Positions 7,836 to 13,989 of a DNA stretch of 17,828 nucleotides are shown piece by piece. The DNA is taken from the NCBI GenBank assembly GCA_035551475.1, contig DASZMX010000035.1, positions 1 to 17,828 on the forward strand, written 5' to 3'. The first letter of the stretch is position 1, and every line of letters starts with the position of its first letter. Made by a program: the position numbers and the translations under genes. The notes below the pieces were generated by a model. It saw only the letters and a program-made list of their open reading frames with translations. It ran no database searches and was not told the origin of the DNA. Origin of the DNA: DASZMX01 sp035551475 (GTDB lineage: Bacteria; Verrucomicrobiota; Verrucomicrobiia; Limisphaerales; Palsa-1400).

Positions 7836-8485
7836 TCTCCCCCGCTTTCCAAACCGCCGCCTGGGGCGCCATCCTCGAATCCTCGGCGCAGGATGCCGCC
7901 CGCGCGCGCGATGGATTGGTCGGCCTCTGCCGCACTTATTGGCAGCCGCTTTATTCCTACGTGCGGATGCGCGGCTATTCGCCGGAGGACGCCCAGGAAC
8001 TGACGCATCGCTTCTTCGCCCGCTTATCGCAAACGGATTTATCGCGCGACATGGCGGGCGCGCGCAAGCGTCTGCGCTCGTTTTTTCTCGGCGCGTTGAA
8101 CCGCTTTCTTGACCTCGAACAGCCGGCCTTGCCGCGCGTTCTGCCGGCGCCCGCTGCGAGCGAGGCGGAAAAGCTGTTCGAACAGAATTGGGCTCTGGCG
8201 CTGCTCAATATCGTGTACGACCGACTGCGTTTTGAATATGAGACGGCGGATAAGGGCGAAATTTTTGAAGCGCTTAAATTCTGCCTGACTTCACGCGGCG
8301 CGGCCGAGCCTGGCCCTGAGTCCGCGCGCAAACTGGGCGTCACCGACGCCACTCTCAAAATCCTCACCGAGCGGCTGCGCCAGCGCTTCCTGGAAATCCT
8401 GCGCGAAGAAGCCGCCCACAGCGTCGCCTCTCCCGACGAGTTGGAAGGCGAACTGAAATATCTCTCCGGCGCGCTCTCTTCGTAG
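7832..8485 (+). CDS. ECF-like sigma factor (kinase-associated type)
   Basis: A 217-residue sigma-70-family regulator resembling the ECF-like group common in Planctomycetes and Verrucomicrobia, normally found beside Ser/Thr protein kinases. Region 2 is visible as LCRTYWQPLYSYVRMRGYSPEDAQELTHRFF (residues 30-60), followed by LRSFFLGALNRFLDLE. A WALALLNIVYDRLRFEY helix near 110-126 and a C-terminal region-4-like segment LGVTDATLKILTERLRQRFLEILREE (about 168-193) follow. Compared with the family as I remember it, the linker between regions 2 and 4 is roughly 25 residues shorter, missing the usual Arg/Gly-rich SLDAE stretch. It overlaps adk by ATGA at 7832-7835, indicating translational coupling. 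No kinase gene is next to it in this window. Confidence 0.8.
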   Translation: MISPAFQTAAWGAILESSAQDAARARDGLVGLCRTYWQPLYSYVRMRGYSPEDAQELTHRFFARLSQTDLSRDMAGARKRLRSFFLGALNRFLDLEQPALPRVLPAPAASEAEKLFEQNWALALLNIVYDRLRFEYETADKGEIFEALKFCLTSRGAAEPGPESARKLGVTDATLKILTERLRQRFLEILREEAAHSVASPDELEGELKYLSGALSS

Positions 8486-8577
8486 TGGGAGAATGCACGA
8501 TGAATCGGCGCCGACCCGCCCCGTCTGGCGCCTGTCCCTTGGGCCGTGCGATATTGGTGTCAAAGAAAGGGACTATT

Positions 8578-8703
8578 ATGACAGCTCTAATACTTATGCC
8601 GGTGATGGGGGCGATTGGTTTTTCGTTAATTTACCTGCTGTTGGGCGGGGGATTGGGCGGCGCCGTCCTGATCTTCATCGTGGCCAAAATGTTCGGAAAG
8701 TAA
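8578..8703 (+). CDS. Small membrane protein (41 aa)
   Basis: A 41-residue protein that is almost entirely hydrophobic, with two short helices split by LLLGGGLGG and ending IVAKMFGK. The ATG at 8578 has GAAAGG at 8565-8570 with 7-nt spacing, which decides this start over the in-frame upstream starts at 8485 and 8500, whose extra residues are polar and arginine-rich. It follows the ECF-like sigma gene. Its last 78 bp overlap the 3' end of the convergent ECF sigma gene on the other strand. No family is recognised. A good ribosome site and consistent hydrophobicity support a real gene, but the short length keeps confidence moderate. Confidence 0.5.
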   Translation: MTALILMPVMGAIGFSLIYLLLGGGLGGAVLIFIVAKMFGK

Positions 8704-9243
8704 CCGCAACGTCTCGCGAAGGCGGCGGCGCGCCCGGTAAATCCGGACCTCCACCGCCTTCGGCGTGCACTTTAAAATCCGCGCAATTTCCGTTTGCGCC
8801 AGGTTTTCAAATTCAAACAACACCAGCGGCGCCCGCAAATCCTCCGGCAACGCCTGCACCGCCCGCCGCACTTCCGCCGCTCGTTCGTCCTGCATCAGCC
8901 CTTCGTCTGCGCTGAGCCCGCCATCGGGCAGGCGCTCGTCCAACGTCGTTTCGGGGCGCCGCCCGCGTTTCCGCCAGATGTCGCGGACCAAATTGGTGGC
9001 GATCGTGTAGAGCCAGGTGGAAAATTTCGCGTCCGGTTTGAATTTCGCGCGGTGCTGATAGACGCGCACAAAGGTTTCCTGCGCGCAATCCTCCGCCTCG
9101 GTTTCGTTTCCCAATTGCCGCGTCAAGTAATGAAACAAGCGCTCCCCGTGCCGCGTCATCAAGTCATTGAGCGCCGCATCGTGTCCGCCGGCCAGGCGCG
9201 CCATGTCGGCGCGGTCTGCTATTGCATCGACATCATGTGACAT
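8626..9243 (-). CDS. ECF sigma factor (CnrH-like position)
   Basis: A 205-residue extracytoplasmic-function sigma factor directing RNA polymerase to stress or metal-response promoters. Region 2 is LMTRHGERLFHYLTRQLGN... with AEDCAQETFVRVYQHRAKF (50-68) and STWLYTIATNLVRDIWRKRGRR (75-96). Region 4 is LPEDLRAPLVLFEFENLAQTEIA then KCTPKAVEVRIYRARRRLRE (132-177). I start it at the ATG 9241-9243, where family similarity begins; the frame is open to 9294 but adds unrelated residues. It overlaps the upstream sensor gene by 25 bp, so it is coupled to it. A roughly 25-residue acidic/Gln-rich tail after region 4 overlaps a convergent small gene. Being last in an anti-sigma/sensor/sigma operon, it likely activates that operon. 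Confidence 0.88.
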   Translation of the reverse strand: MSHDVDAIADRADMARLAGGHDAALNDLMTRHGERLFHYLTRQLGNETEAEDCAQETFVRVYQHRAKFKPDAKFSTWLYTIATNLVRDIWRKRGRRPETTLDERLPDGGLSADEGLMQDERAAEVRRAVQALPEDLRAPLVLFEFENLAQTEIARILKCTPKAVEVRIYRARRRLRETLRLLSEHFGHDEDQDGAAQSPAQQQVN

Positions 9244-9701
9244 GCGGCATTGGTGGCGGTGGAATGGCAGGGAAAGGTTTGGCCCAGGACCCATTGCAGA
9301 TAGCGCTGGCCCTGGGCGGGCGGCATCAGGCGCGCCACGGCCATGAAATGCCGCAACGTTTCCTTCTGGCAGTCGGCCTTGAGCATCGCCACTTCGGTCA
9401 TGCCCTTTTCAATATCCGCAGTCACCGCGCCCGTCTGCGCAATTCTTGCGCTAAGCGCCGCATTTTTTGAGGCAATCTCCCGGCAACGCTCCTGGCACTG
9501 CGGCAAATAGCCTTCGTGCAGTTGACTGATGCGTGCGAACTGGGTGTCGTCGATTTTGAATTCCGCTTTCAGCCACGCCAATTCCGGGGCGGGGCTGCAC
9601 ATTTCCGCGCGGGCCGGCGCGGTGGCCGCCCAAAAAACCCCGGTATAACCGGCCGCCGCCAGGGCCGCGCCGAGCAATAAAATCAAAAGAGCCCGCTTCA
9701 T
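9219..9701 (-). CDS. Periplasmic metal-sensor-like protein (CnrX-like)
   Basis: A 160-residue protein with an N-terminal membrane anchor or signal (residues 4-27) and a helical periplasmic domain, resembling the periplasmic heavy-metal sensor/CnrX-CpxP-Spy group. Potential metal ligands are His62, Cys69, Cys73 (HEGYLPQCQERC), Cys111, His118, Met120, and a striking tail CHSTATNAACHMMSMQ (145-160). Helices around LAWLKAEFKIDDTQFARISQLH and LKADCQKETLRHFMAVARLMPP form the expected hairpin. AGGAGAT precedes the ATG. It overlaps the anti-sigma-like gene by 4 nt (9698-9701) and the sigma gene by 25 bp. By analogy with CnrX it would sense metal in the periplasm and signal to the membrane protein encoded upstream. 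The metal is not evident; the Cys/His/Met set suggests a soft metal (inference). Confidence 0.75.
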   Translation of the reverse strand: MKRALLILLLGAALAAAGYTGVFWAATAPARAEMCSPAPELAWLKAEFKIDDTQFARISQLHEGYLPQCQERCREIASKNAALSARIAQTGAVTADIEKGMTEVAMLKADCQKETLRHFMAVARLMPPAQGQRYLQWVLGQTFPCHSTATNAACHMMSMQ

Positions 9702-10015
9702 GGCATCTCCTGGTACGGCGCCACCGTGCGCACATAGCGCTCCGCCAATTGCGCCTGGGTGAGGCGCTGTTCCGCGCGCCCATGCCAGTAGCCCGCGCCC
9801 AATCCGAGCGCCAGCAGGATGGTCATATAAGAAAGAGCGACCGCGCGCCGCGCGAAAACCTCCTCCAGCCAGCCGCGCCACCAGGGGCCGGGGCGCGCGG
9901 CTTCCGCCTGCTCAATGCGCCGCCAGACGTTTTCCTGGAAACGCGGCGGCAGGGGCGGGCCCGCCTTCCAGCGGGCCAGCTCCTTGTGCAAAACTTTGTC
10001 GTCTCCCGGTTTCAT
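9698..10015 (-). CDS. Single-TM anti-sigma-like protein (CnrY-like)
   Basis: A 105-residue protein with about 55 cytoplasmic residues, one transmembrane helix (about 57-77, AVALSYMTILLALGLGAGYW) and a short periplasmic tail of about 28 residues. The cytoplasmic part includes PPRFQENVWRRIEQAE, an amphipathic helix of the kind used to hold an ECF sigma factor. Size, topology and position immediately before a CnrX-like sensor and an ECF sigma factor match CnrY, although sequence identity to CnrY is not evident to me. The ATG has AAAGG 5 nt upstream. It begins 7 bp after the preceding cysteine-rich protein gene and overlaps the sensor gene by 4 nt. Anti-sigma function is an inference from topology and operon order. 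Confidence 0.68.
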   Translation of the reverse strand: MKPGDDKVLHKELARWKAGPPLPPRFQENVWRRIEQAEAARPGPWWRGWLEEVFARRAVALSYMTILLALGLGAGYWHGRAEQRLTQAQLAERYVRTVAPYQEMP

Positions 10016-10022
10016 GTTGCCT

Positions 10023-10331
10023 TTATTTGCAAGCCATCGAGCCCTGACAGCAGGGCGCCACGGTTCCGCTCTTCGGACAGCTGGCCTTGCCCAGCTTGGC
10101 GCAATCCACCAGGCTCGGGTTGGCGGCTGTCAAGACGGCCGAACCGCGTTCGCTTTTGGACTTGGCCGCCGCGCCGAGGGCCGTCGCGTCATGAGCATAA
10201 TCCGCCGCGCCGCTGGTGGCAACGACCGCCGCGCCGCCGGCAAAGTGCGGAGAAACCACTGCTTGCGCGTTCAACGCCGCGAGGGAAGCCGCCACCAATC
10301 CGACTGAGAGAATTGTCTTAAACATTTTCAT
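10023..10331 (-). CDS. Secreted cysteine-rich small protein
   Basis: A 102-residue exported protein and the first gene of the sensor/sigma operon. The signal peptide runs to about residue 24 (LAALNAQA-VV). The mature part is Ala/Gly-rich, then ends in a compact cysteine cluster: Cys77, Cys85, Cys94-Cys95 and Cys101, including VAPCCQGSMACK. Such a cluster could bind metal or form disulfides. CAGGAA lies about 7 nt before the ATG at 10329-10331. A second in-frame ATG at 10325 (Met3) is possible. It lies 7 bp before the anti-sigma-like gene. I do not recognise a family; a role as target or periplasmic buffer of the metal sensed by the downstream genes is inference from context and cysteine content. 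Confidence 0.65.
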   Translation of the reverse strand: MKMFKTILSVGLVAASLAALNAQAVVSPHFAGGAAVVATSGAADYAHDATALGAAAKSKSERGSAVLTAANPSLVDCAKLGKASCPKSGTVAPCCQGSMACK

Positions 10332-10353
10332 AATATATTCCTGTTGTGGGAGC

Positions 10354-10379
10354 GGATGAAACCGCTCTCTGGTTCATCC
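10354..10379 (-). promoter_or_regulatory. Leader palindrome of the sensor/sigma operon
   Basis: GGATGAA(A)CC (10354-10363) and GGTTCATCC (10371-10379) pair over 9 bp with a single bulged A and a 7-nt loop, starting 22 bp upstream of the first gene of the minus-strand operon. It is either a DNA operator or an RNA hairpin in the leader. A second short palindrome TTCCG-TC-CGGAA lies at 10431-10442 in the same divergent region. No confident promoter elements were found. Confidence 0.4.
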
Positions 10380-10462
10380 TTAATACGCCGGCCCGCGCCG
10401 AATCCCTCAGCCCCGGATTTTCTGTTTTCCTTCCGTCCGGAAACTCTTCATGCTGACCGCCC

Positions 10463-10792
10463 GTGAGACTAATCCCGTGCTTATTATGCGCCGCGCTGGT
10501 TCTGGTGGGATGCGCCCATCGCAAGCCAGCCCCGGTTCCGCCCGCGCGCCCCATTATCACGCCTGACTTGCGCCCGTTGGGGCGCGTGGAGACCGTGAAT
10601 TTGCCGGCGCGTTTTGTGGTGGTGAGTTTTTCCCATGGCGCCATGCCCGCGCTCAATCAAACGCTGGGCGTCTATCATGCCGGGCTGAAAACGGCGGAAA
10701 TCAAAATCACGGGGCCGCAAAAGGAGATTAATATCGTGGCCGAGATCGTCACGGGCGCCCCGCAGGCCCAGGACGAAGTCAAACCCGATTGA
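10463..10792 (+). CDS. Small lipoprotein
   Basis: A 109-residue predicted lipoprotein: MRLIPCLLCAALVLVGC gives a lipobox LVGC with lipidated Cys17. A proline-rich linker follows, then one beta-rich domain containing VETVNLPARFVVVSFS (about 42-57), MPALNQTLGVYHAGLKTAEIKITGPQ (61-86) and NIVAEIVTG. Small proteins of this pattern are familiar to me from Verrucomicrobia, with no assigned function. The GTG start at 10463 is the one that gives the complete signal sequence; no good ribosome site is visible. It is divergent from the cysteine-rich protein operon, with 131 bp between them, and precedes a sensor kinase by under 100 bp. Confidence 0.68.
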   Translation: MRLIPCLLCAALVLVGCAHRKPAPVPPARPIITPDLRPLGRVETVNLPARFVVVSFSHGAMPALNQTLGVYHAGLKTAEIKITGPQKEINIVAEIVTGAPQAQDEVKPD

Positions 10793-10840
10793 GCAAGTTT
10801 TCGGGCGTTTTTGCTTTCCAACCGCACGTATCCCGGCAGA

Positions 10841-12631
10841 ATGCTGCCCGGCTTGCGGCCCTCTCAAACAACATTGATGATCGGGTCGAGTCCAGGCATT
10901 TTGAGCGGCGGACAGCCGGCCCAATTGCTTTCTGAAACCCTGGCGCAACTTCTCAGCGCCCGGGACGCCGACGCCGTTATCAGCCAACTTTTGCCGCAAG
11001 TGGCGGCGCGCATTGGGGCTGACGCTTTTTTCAGCTTCATGGTCAACGAAAAGGGCGACGCTTTTTATCTTCATTTTTGCTCCGGCATGGCCGAGGAGGC
11101 GGCGCGAAGCATCCATCGTTTGCACTTCGGGCAGGTCATTCCCGGCGCCAACATCGAGAGCAGCCCCCAGGTGGTGGTCTCGGATTTGCTGGAAGCGGCG
11201 CCGGACACGCCGGGCGCCGCGCGTCCCGTGGGTTTGCAAACCTACGCCTGCAATCCGCTGGTGATTGACGGCCAAATGCTGGGCACAATCGCTTTTGCCA
11301 GCGGCGCCCGCGCGCGGTTTGCTTCCGAGCAATTGGAGTTTCTTGGCGTCATTTCCCAATACACCGCCGTGGCCTTGGACCGTCTGCGCGCCATGCGCGA
11401 TCTGCGCAAACTCGCGGTGGAACGGGAGCTGGCCGAGGCCCAGGTGCGCTATCAACGTGACACGCTGGAGCGCATCGTGCGCAGCGCCCCGCTCGCGGAA
11501 ACACTGGAGCGCCTGACCTCGGACATGGAAGCCTTGATCGAGCGCGATCTGGTGGCGGGAATTTTCCTGGTCGATCAGGACGGACGTTACCTGCGCCCCA
11601 TCGCCGGCGACCAGGCTCCGCCTGAATGGGGCGTTTCGTTTCCCAATCCGGAAACAGCGGAATTCAAATCCGAGGCGATCAAGCCCGGCCCGCGCACTTG
11701 TTGGAGCACGCCGATCATTTCCTCGCGCGGCGCCATTCTCGGCGCGTTTGCCATTTATTATCGGGAGTCGAGCGAGCCGACCACGCAGGAGATGCAGATT
11801 GTTGACATCGCCACCCGGACTGCGGCCATTGCCATCGAGCGCCAGCAATCTGAGCAGGCGTTGAAGGATTCGCAAGCCAAGCTGCAGGAGTACGCGCAGA
11901 CCCTGGAGCATCGCGTGGCCGAGCGCACGGCATCGCTGCGCGAGGCGGTTTCCCAAATGGAGGAATTTTCCTACAGCGTGTCGCATGATCTGCGCTCGCC
12001 CTTGCGCGCCATGCAGGGCTACGCCAAGGCGATCATGGAGGACCAGGGCCAGAAGCTCGATGATCAGGGGCGCCATTTTCTCCATCGCATCATCAACACC
12101 AGCTCGCGCATGGACCGGCTGATTCAGGACATCCTGACTTACAGCCGCCTGAGCCGCCGCGAGATTTACGTGCAGCCGGTTTTGCTCGAACGACTGGTCA
12201 ACGACATCATTCAGCAATACCCGGAGATGCAGGCGCCCAACGCCGTGATCCAGTGCGCCACGCTGCATAATGTGGTGGGGCATGAGCCTTCCTTGTCGCA
12301 GGCTATTTCCAATTTGTTGAGCAACGCCGTGAAGTTCGTGGCGCCGGAGACCAAGCCCAAGGTTCGCGTCTGGTCGGAACGCCGGGACAATTTCGTCCGG
12401 CTCTGGGTGGAAGACAACGGCATTGGCGTGCGGCCGGAAGATCAACGGCGGCTCTTCGGCATGTTTGAGCGCCTGCATTCCGAACAGAAATATTCCGGCA
12501 CGGGCATCGGCCTGGCGATTGTGCGGCGCGCCATGGATCGCATGGAGGGCAAGGCCGGCATGGAATCCGATGGCGCCCACGGCAGCAAGTTCTGGCTGGA
12601 GCTGCCCGCCGCCCCGCCTCCTTCATCTTGA
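10841..12631 (+). CDS. GAF-domain sensor histidine kinase
   Basis: A soluble hybrid-free histidine kinase with no membrane segment. Numbering residues from the TTG at 10811: a GAF domain (about 38-190), a coiled-coil linker, a second shortened GAF-like domain (about 228-345), a coiled coil (345-380), HisKA with SVSHDLRSPLRAMQGY and phospho-acceptor His392, then HATPase with N-box SQAISNLLSNAVKF (496-509), G1 DNGIG (535-539), F-box RRLFGMFERL and G2 GTGIGLAI (563-570). HisKA resembles that of phytochrome-type kinases, but no PHY domain is seen. The start is uncertain: TTG 10811, ATG 10841 (used here) and ATG 10877 all lack ribosome sites. No response regulator is adjacent, so the partner is encoded elsewhere. 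Its stop overlaps the start of the uracil-DNA glycosylase gene (TTGA). Confidence 0.9.
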   Translation: MLPGLRPSQTTLMIGSSPGILSGGQPAQLLSETLAQLLSARDADAVISQLLPQVAARIGADAFFSFMVNEKGDAFYLHFCSGMAEEAARSIHRLHFGQVIPGANIESSPQVVVSDLLEAAPDTPGAARPVGLQTYACNPLVIDGQMLGTIAFASGARARFASEQLEFLGVISQYTAVALDRLRAMRDLRKLAVERELAEAQVRYQRDTLERIVRSAPLAETLERLTSDMEALIERDLVAGIFLVDQDGRYLRPIAGDQAPPEWGVSFPNPETAEFKSEAIKPGPRTCWSTPIISSRGAILGAFAIYYRESSEPTTQEMQIVDIATRTAAIAIERQQSEQALKDSQAKLQEYAQTLEHRVAERTASLREAVSQMEEFSYSVSHDLRSPLRAMQGYAKAIMEDQGQKLDDQGRHFLHRIINTSSRMDRLIQDILTYSRLSRREIYVQPVLLERLVNDIIQQYPEMQAPNAVIQCATLHNVVGHEPSLSQAISNLLSNAVKFVAPETKPKVRVWSERRDNFVRLWVEDNGIGVRPEDQRRLFGMFERLHSEQKYSGTGIGLAIVRRAMDRMEGKAGMESDGAHGSKFWLELPAAPPPSS

Positions 12632-13353
12632 CGAGGATTTCCACCCAACTGCTCGAGGCCGCGCAAGCTTTGTCCCGGGACGCCGGACGGCTAAAATTTG
12701 CCGCCCCGGTCACGCATGTTTACAATCCACTGGCGTATGCCTGGACGGGGCATCAGCAATACATCGAGCGTTTCGGCGGCGCGCGCAAGGAGGTCATTTT
12801 CCTTGGCATGAATCCCGGCCCGTTCGGCATGGCGCAAACGGGCGTGCCGTTTGGGGAAATCGCCGCGGTGCGGGACTGGCTGAAAATCGAAACCGCCATC
12901 GCCCGCCCCAATCCCGAGCATCCGCGCCGGCCTGTGCTGGGATTTCAATGCGCGCGCTCTGAAGTCAGCGGACAGCGGTTGTGGAAATTGTTCGCCGACC
13001 GCTTTGGCTCGCCCGGGAAATTTTTCGCGCGCCATTTCGTTGTCAATTATTGCCCGCTCGCCTTCCTCGAGGAAACCGGGCGCAATCGCACGCCGGACAA
13101 GCTGGCGCCAGCGGAAGCCGCCGCCCTCGCGGCGGTCTGCGACGCTCACTTACGGGCGGTGGTGGAGATTCTCCAGCCGCAATGGATCGTCGGGATCGGC
13201 GCGTTCGCGATGCGCCGCGCGGTTTTGGCCGTGGAAAAATTGCCGGTGCGGGTGGGCCAGATTTTGCATCCCAGCCCGGCTTCGCCCGCCGCCAATCGCG
13301 GGTGGGCGGAACAGGCGATCCGCCAATTGCAGGCGCAAAAAATCTGGGATTGA
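12628..13353 (+). CDS. SMUG1-type uracil-DNA glycosylase
   Basis: A base-excision repair enzyme removing uracil and oxidised pyrimidines from DNA. At 241 residues it matches SMUG1 strongly: motif 1 GMNPGPFGMAQTGVPFG (60-76) carries the catalytic-site Asn62, NYCPL (140-144) is the base-pocket loop, and motif 2 HPSPASPAANRGW (214-226) carries the conserved His214. SMUG1 is mainly a vertebrate family with scattered bacterial members. The TTG start at 12628 overlaps the kinase stop (TTGA, 12628-12631). It is preferred because conserved-looking sequence (LLEAAQALSRDAGRL) begins by residue 8 and no ATG lies nearby. Translation is probably coupled to the kinase, although no functional link is obvious. 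Confidence 0.9.
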   Translation: MTRISTQLLEAAQALSRDAGRLKFAAPVTHVYNPLAYAWTGHQQYIERFGGARKEVIFLGMNPGPFGMAQTGVPFGEIAAVRDWLKIETAIARPNPEHPRRPVLGFQCARSEVSGQRLWKLFADRFGSPGKFFARHFVVNYCPLAFLEETGRNRTPDKLAPAEAAALAAVCDAHLRAVVEILQPQWIVGIGAFAMRRAVLAVEKLPVRVGQILHPSPASPAANRGWAEQAIRQLQAQKIWD

Positions 13354-13441
13354 TCATTCCAAATCGTAGCCTTCGCTGCGGCTTTCACCCTATGGAAGGG
13401 CATGGCGGGGCGTGTCACCTTAGGGCTGAAAAGGGAGGAAT

Positions 13442-13846
13442 ATGAATAAAAAATTACAAGCAATCAGTTTGGCGGCGAGTTTGGCTCTGAGTTTGTCCGT
13501 GGTGGCGGTGGCCACGACCGGCTGCGCGGGAGACCGCTCCAGCCGCAGCACGGGGACCTACATCGATGACAAGGCGGTTTCCACCAAGGTGAAAACGCAA
13601 TTGTTGACTGACAGCGATGTCAAAGGCACGGAAGTGCGCGTGCGCACGTATGACGGCGAAGTCCAGTTGAGCGGCTTTGTGGACAGCGCGGCGCAGAAAG
13701 ACCGCGCCGTGGCCATCGCGCGGGCCGTGCCGGGAGTGCGCGCCGTGAAGGACGACCTGATCGTCAAGACGGTGAACACGGCCCAGGGAACCGCTCCGGT
13801 GCAGGAACCGGCGGGAGCCCAGGCGCCTATTCACGATAATCCTTAA
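13442..13846 (+). CDS. BON-domain lipoprotein
   Basis: A 134-residue exported protein with a hydrophobic signal (residues 5-27) ending in ATTGC, so it is probably a lipoprotein anchored at Cys28, though the lipobox is not classical. A single BON domain spans about 42-110: DDKAVSTKVKTQLLTDSDVKG, VRVRTYDGEVQLSGFVDS and AIARAVPGVRAVKDDLIVK. This is the alpha/beta fold of OsmY-type periplasmic proteins, which bind membranes and are often stress-induced. The tail is Pro/Ala/Gln-rich. A strong ribosome site, AGGGAGGAA, precedes the ATG. It stands alone between the glycosylase gene and a hairpin. Confidence 0.88.
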   Translation: MNKKLQAISLAASLALSLSVVAVATTGCAGDRSSRSTGTYIDDKAVSTKVKTQLLTDSDVKGTEVRVRTYDGEVQLSGFVDSAAQKDRAVAIARAVPGVRAVKDDLIVKTVNTAQGTAPVQEPAGAQAPIHDNP

Positions 13847-13857
13847 AAAAGCGTATC

Positions 13858-13890
13858 CGCGGCGGATTCCGCTTCGGCGGAGCCGCCGCG
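13858..13890 (+). terminator. UUCG-capped hairpin after the BON gene
   Basis: An outer 8-bp stem (CGCGGCGG 13858-13865 with CCGCCGCG 13883-13890) and an inner 5-bp stem (TCCGC/GCGGA) close on a TTCG tetraloop, starting 12 nt after the stop codon. It is a very stable RNA structure. There is no downstream T-run, so it may be a weak or factor-assisted terminator or a 3'-end stabiliser. The A-run at 13846-13850 would serve as a T-run only for leftward transcription. Confidence 0.5.
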
Positions 13891-13989
13891 CAAGTTTGCC
13901 CGCGTTGCCCTAAGCAGCGCAGGCTGCGGCAAAAAAGAGTCAGCCTTTGCCAATGATGGCGAAGCGGGGCAGGAGGGCCAGGGCGTACG

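Noticed and set aside
10484..12580. Long antisense frame (698 codons) opposite the lipoprotein and kinase
   Set aside because: It spans two real genes and shows no recognisable domain.
13928..13951. Inverted repeat GGCAAA/TTTGCC before the Pat-like gene
   Set aside because: Six-base arms with a 12-nt loop, no T-run; weak and probably chance.
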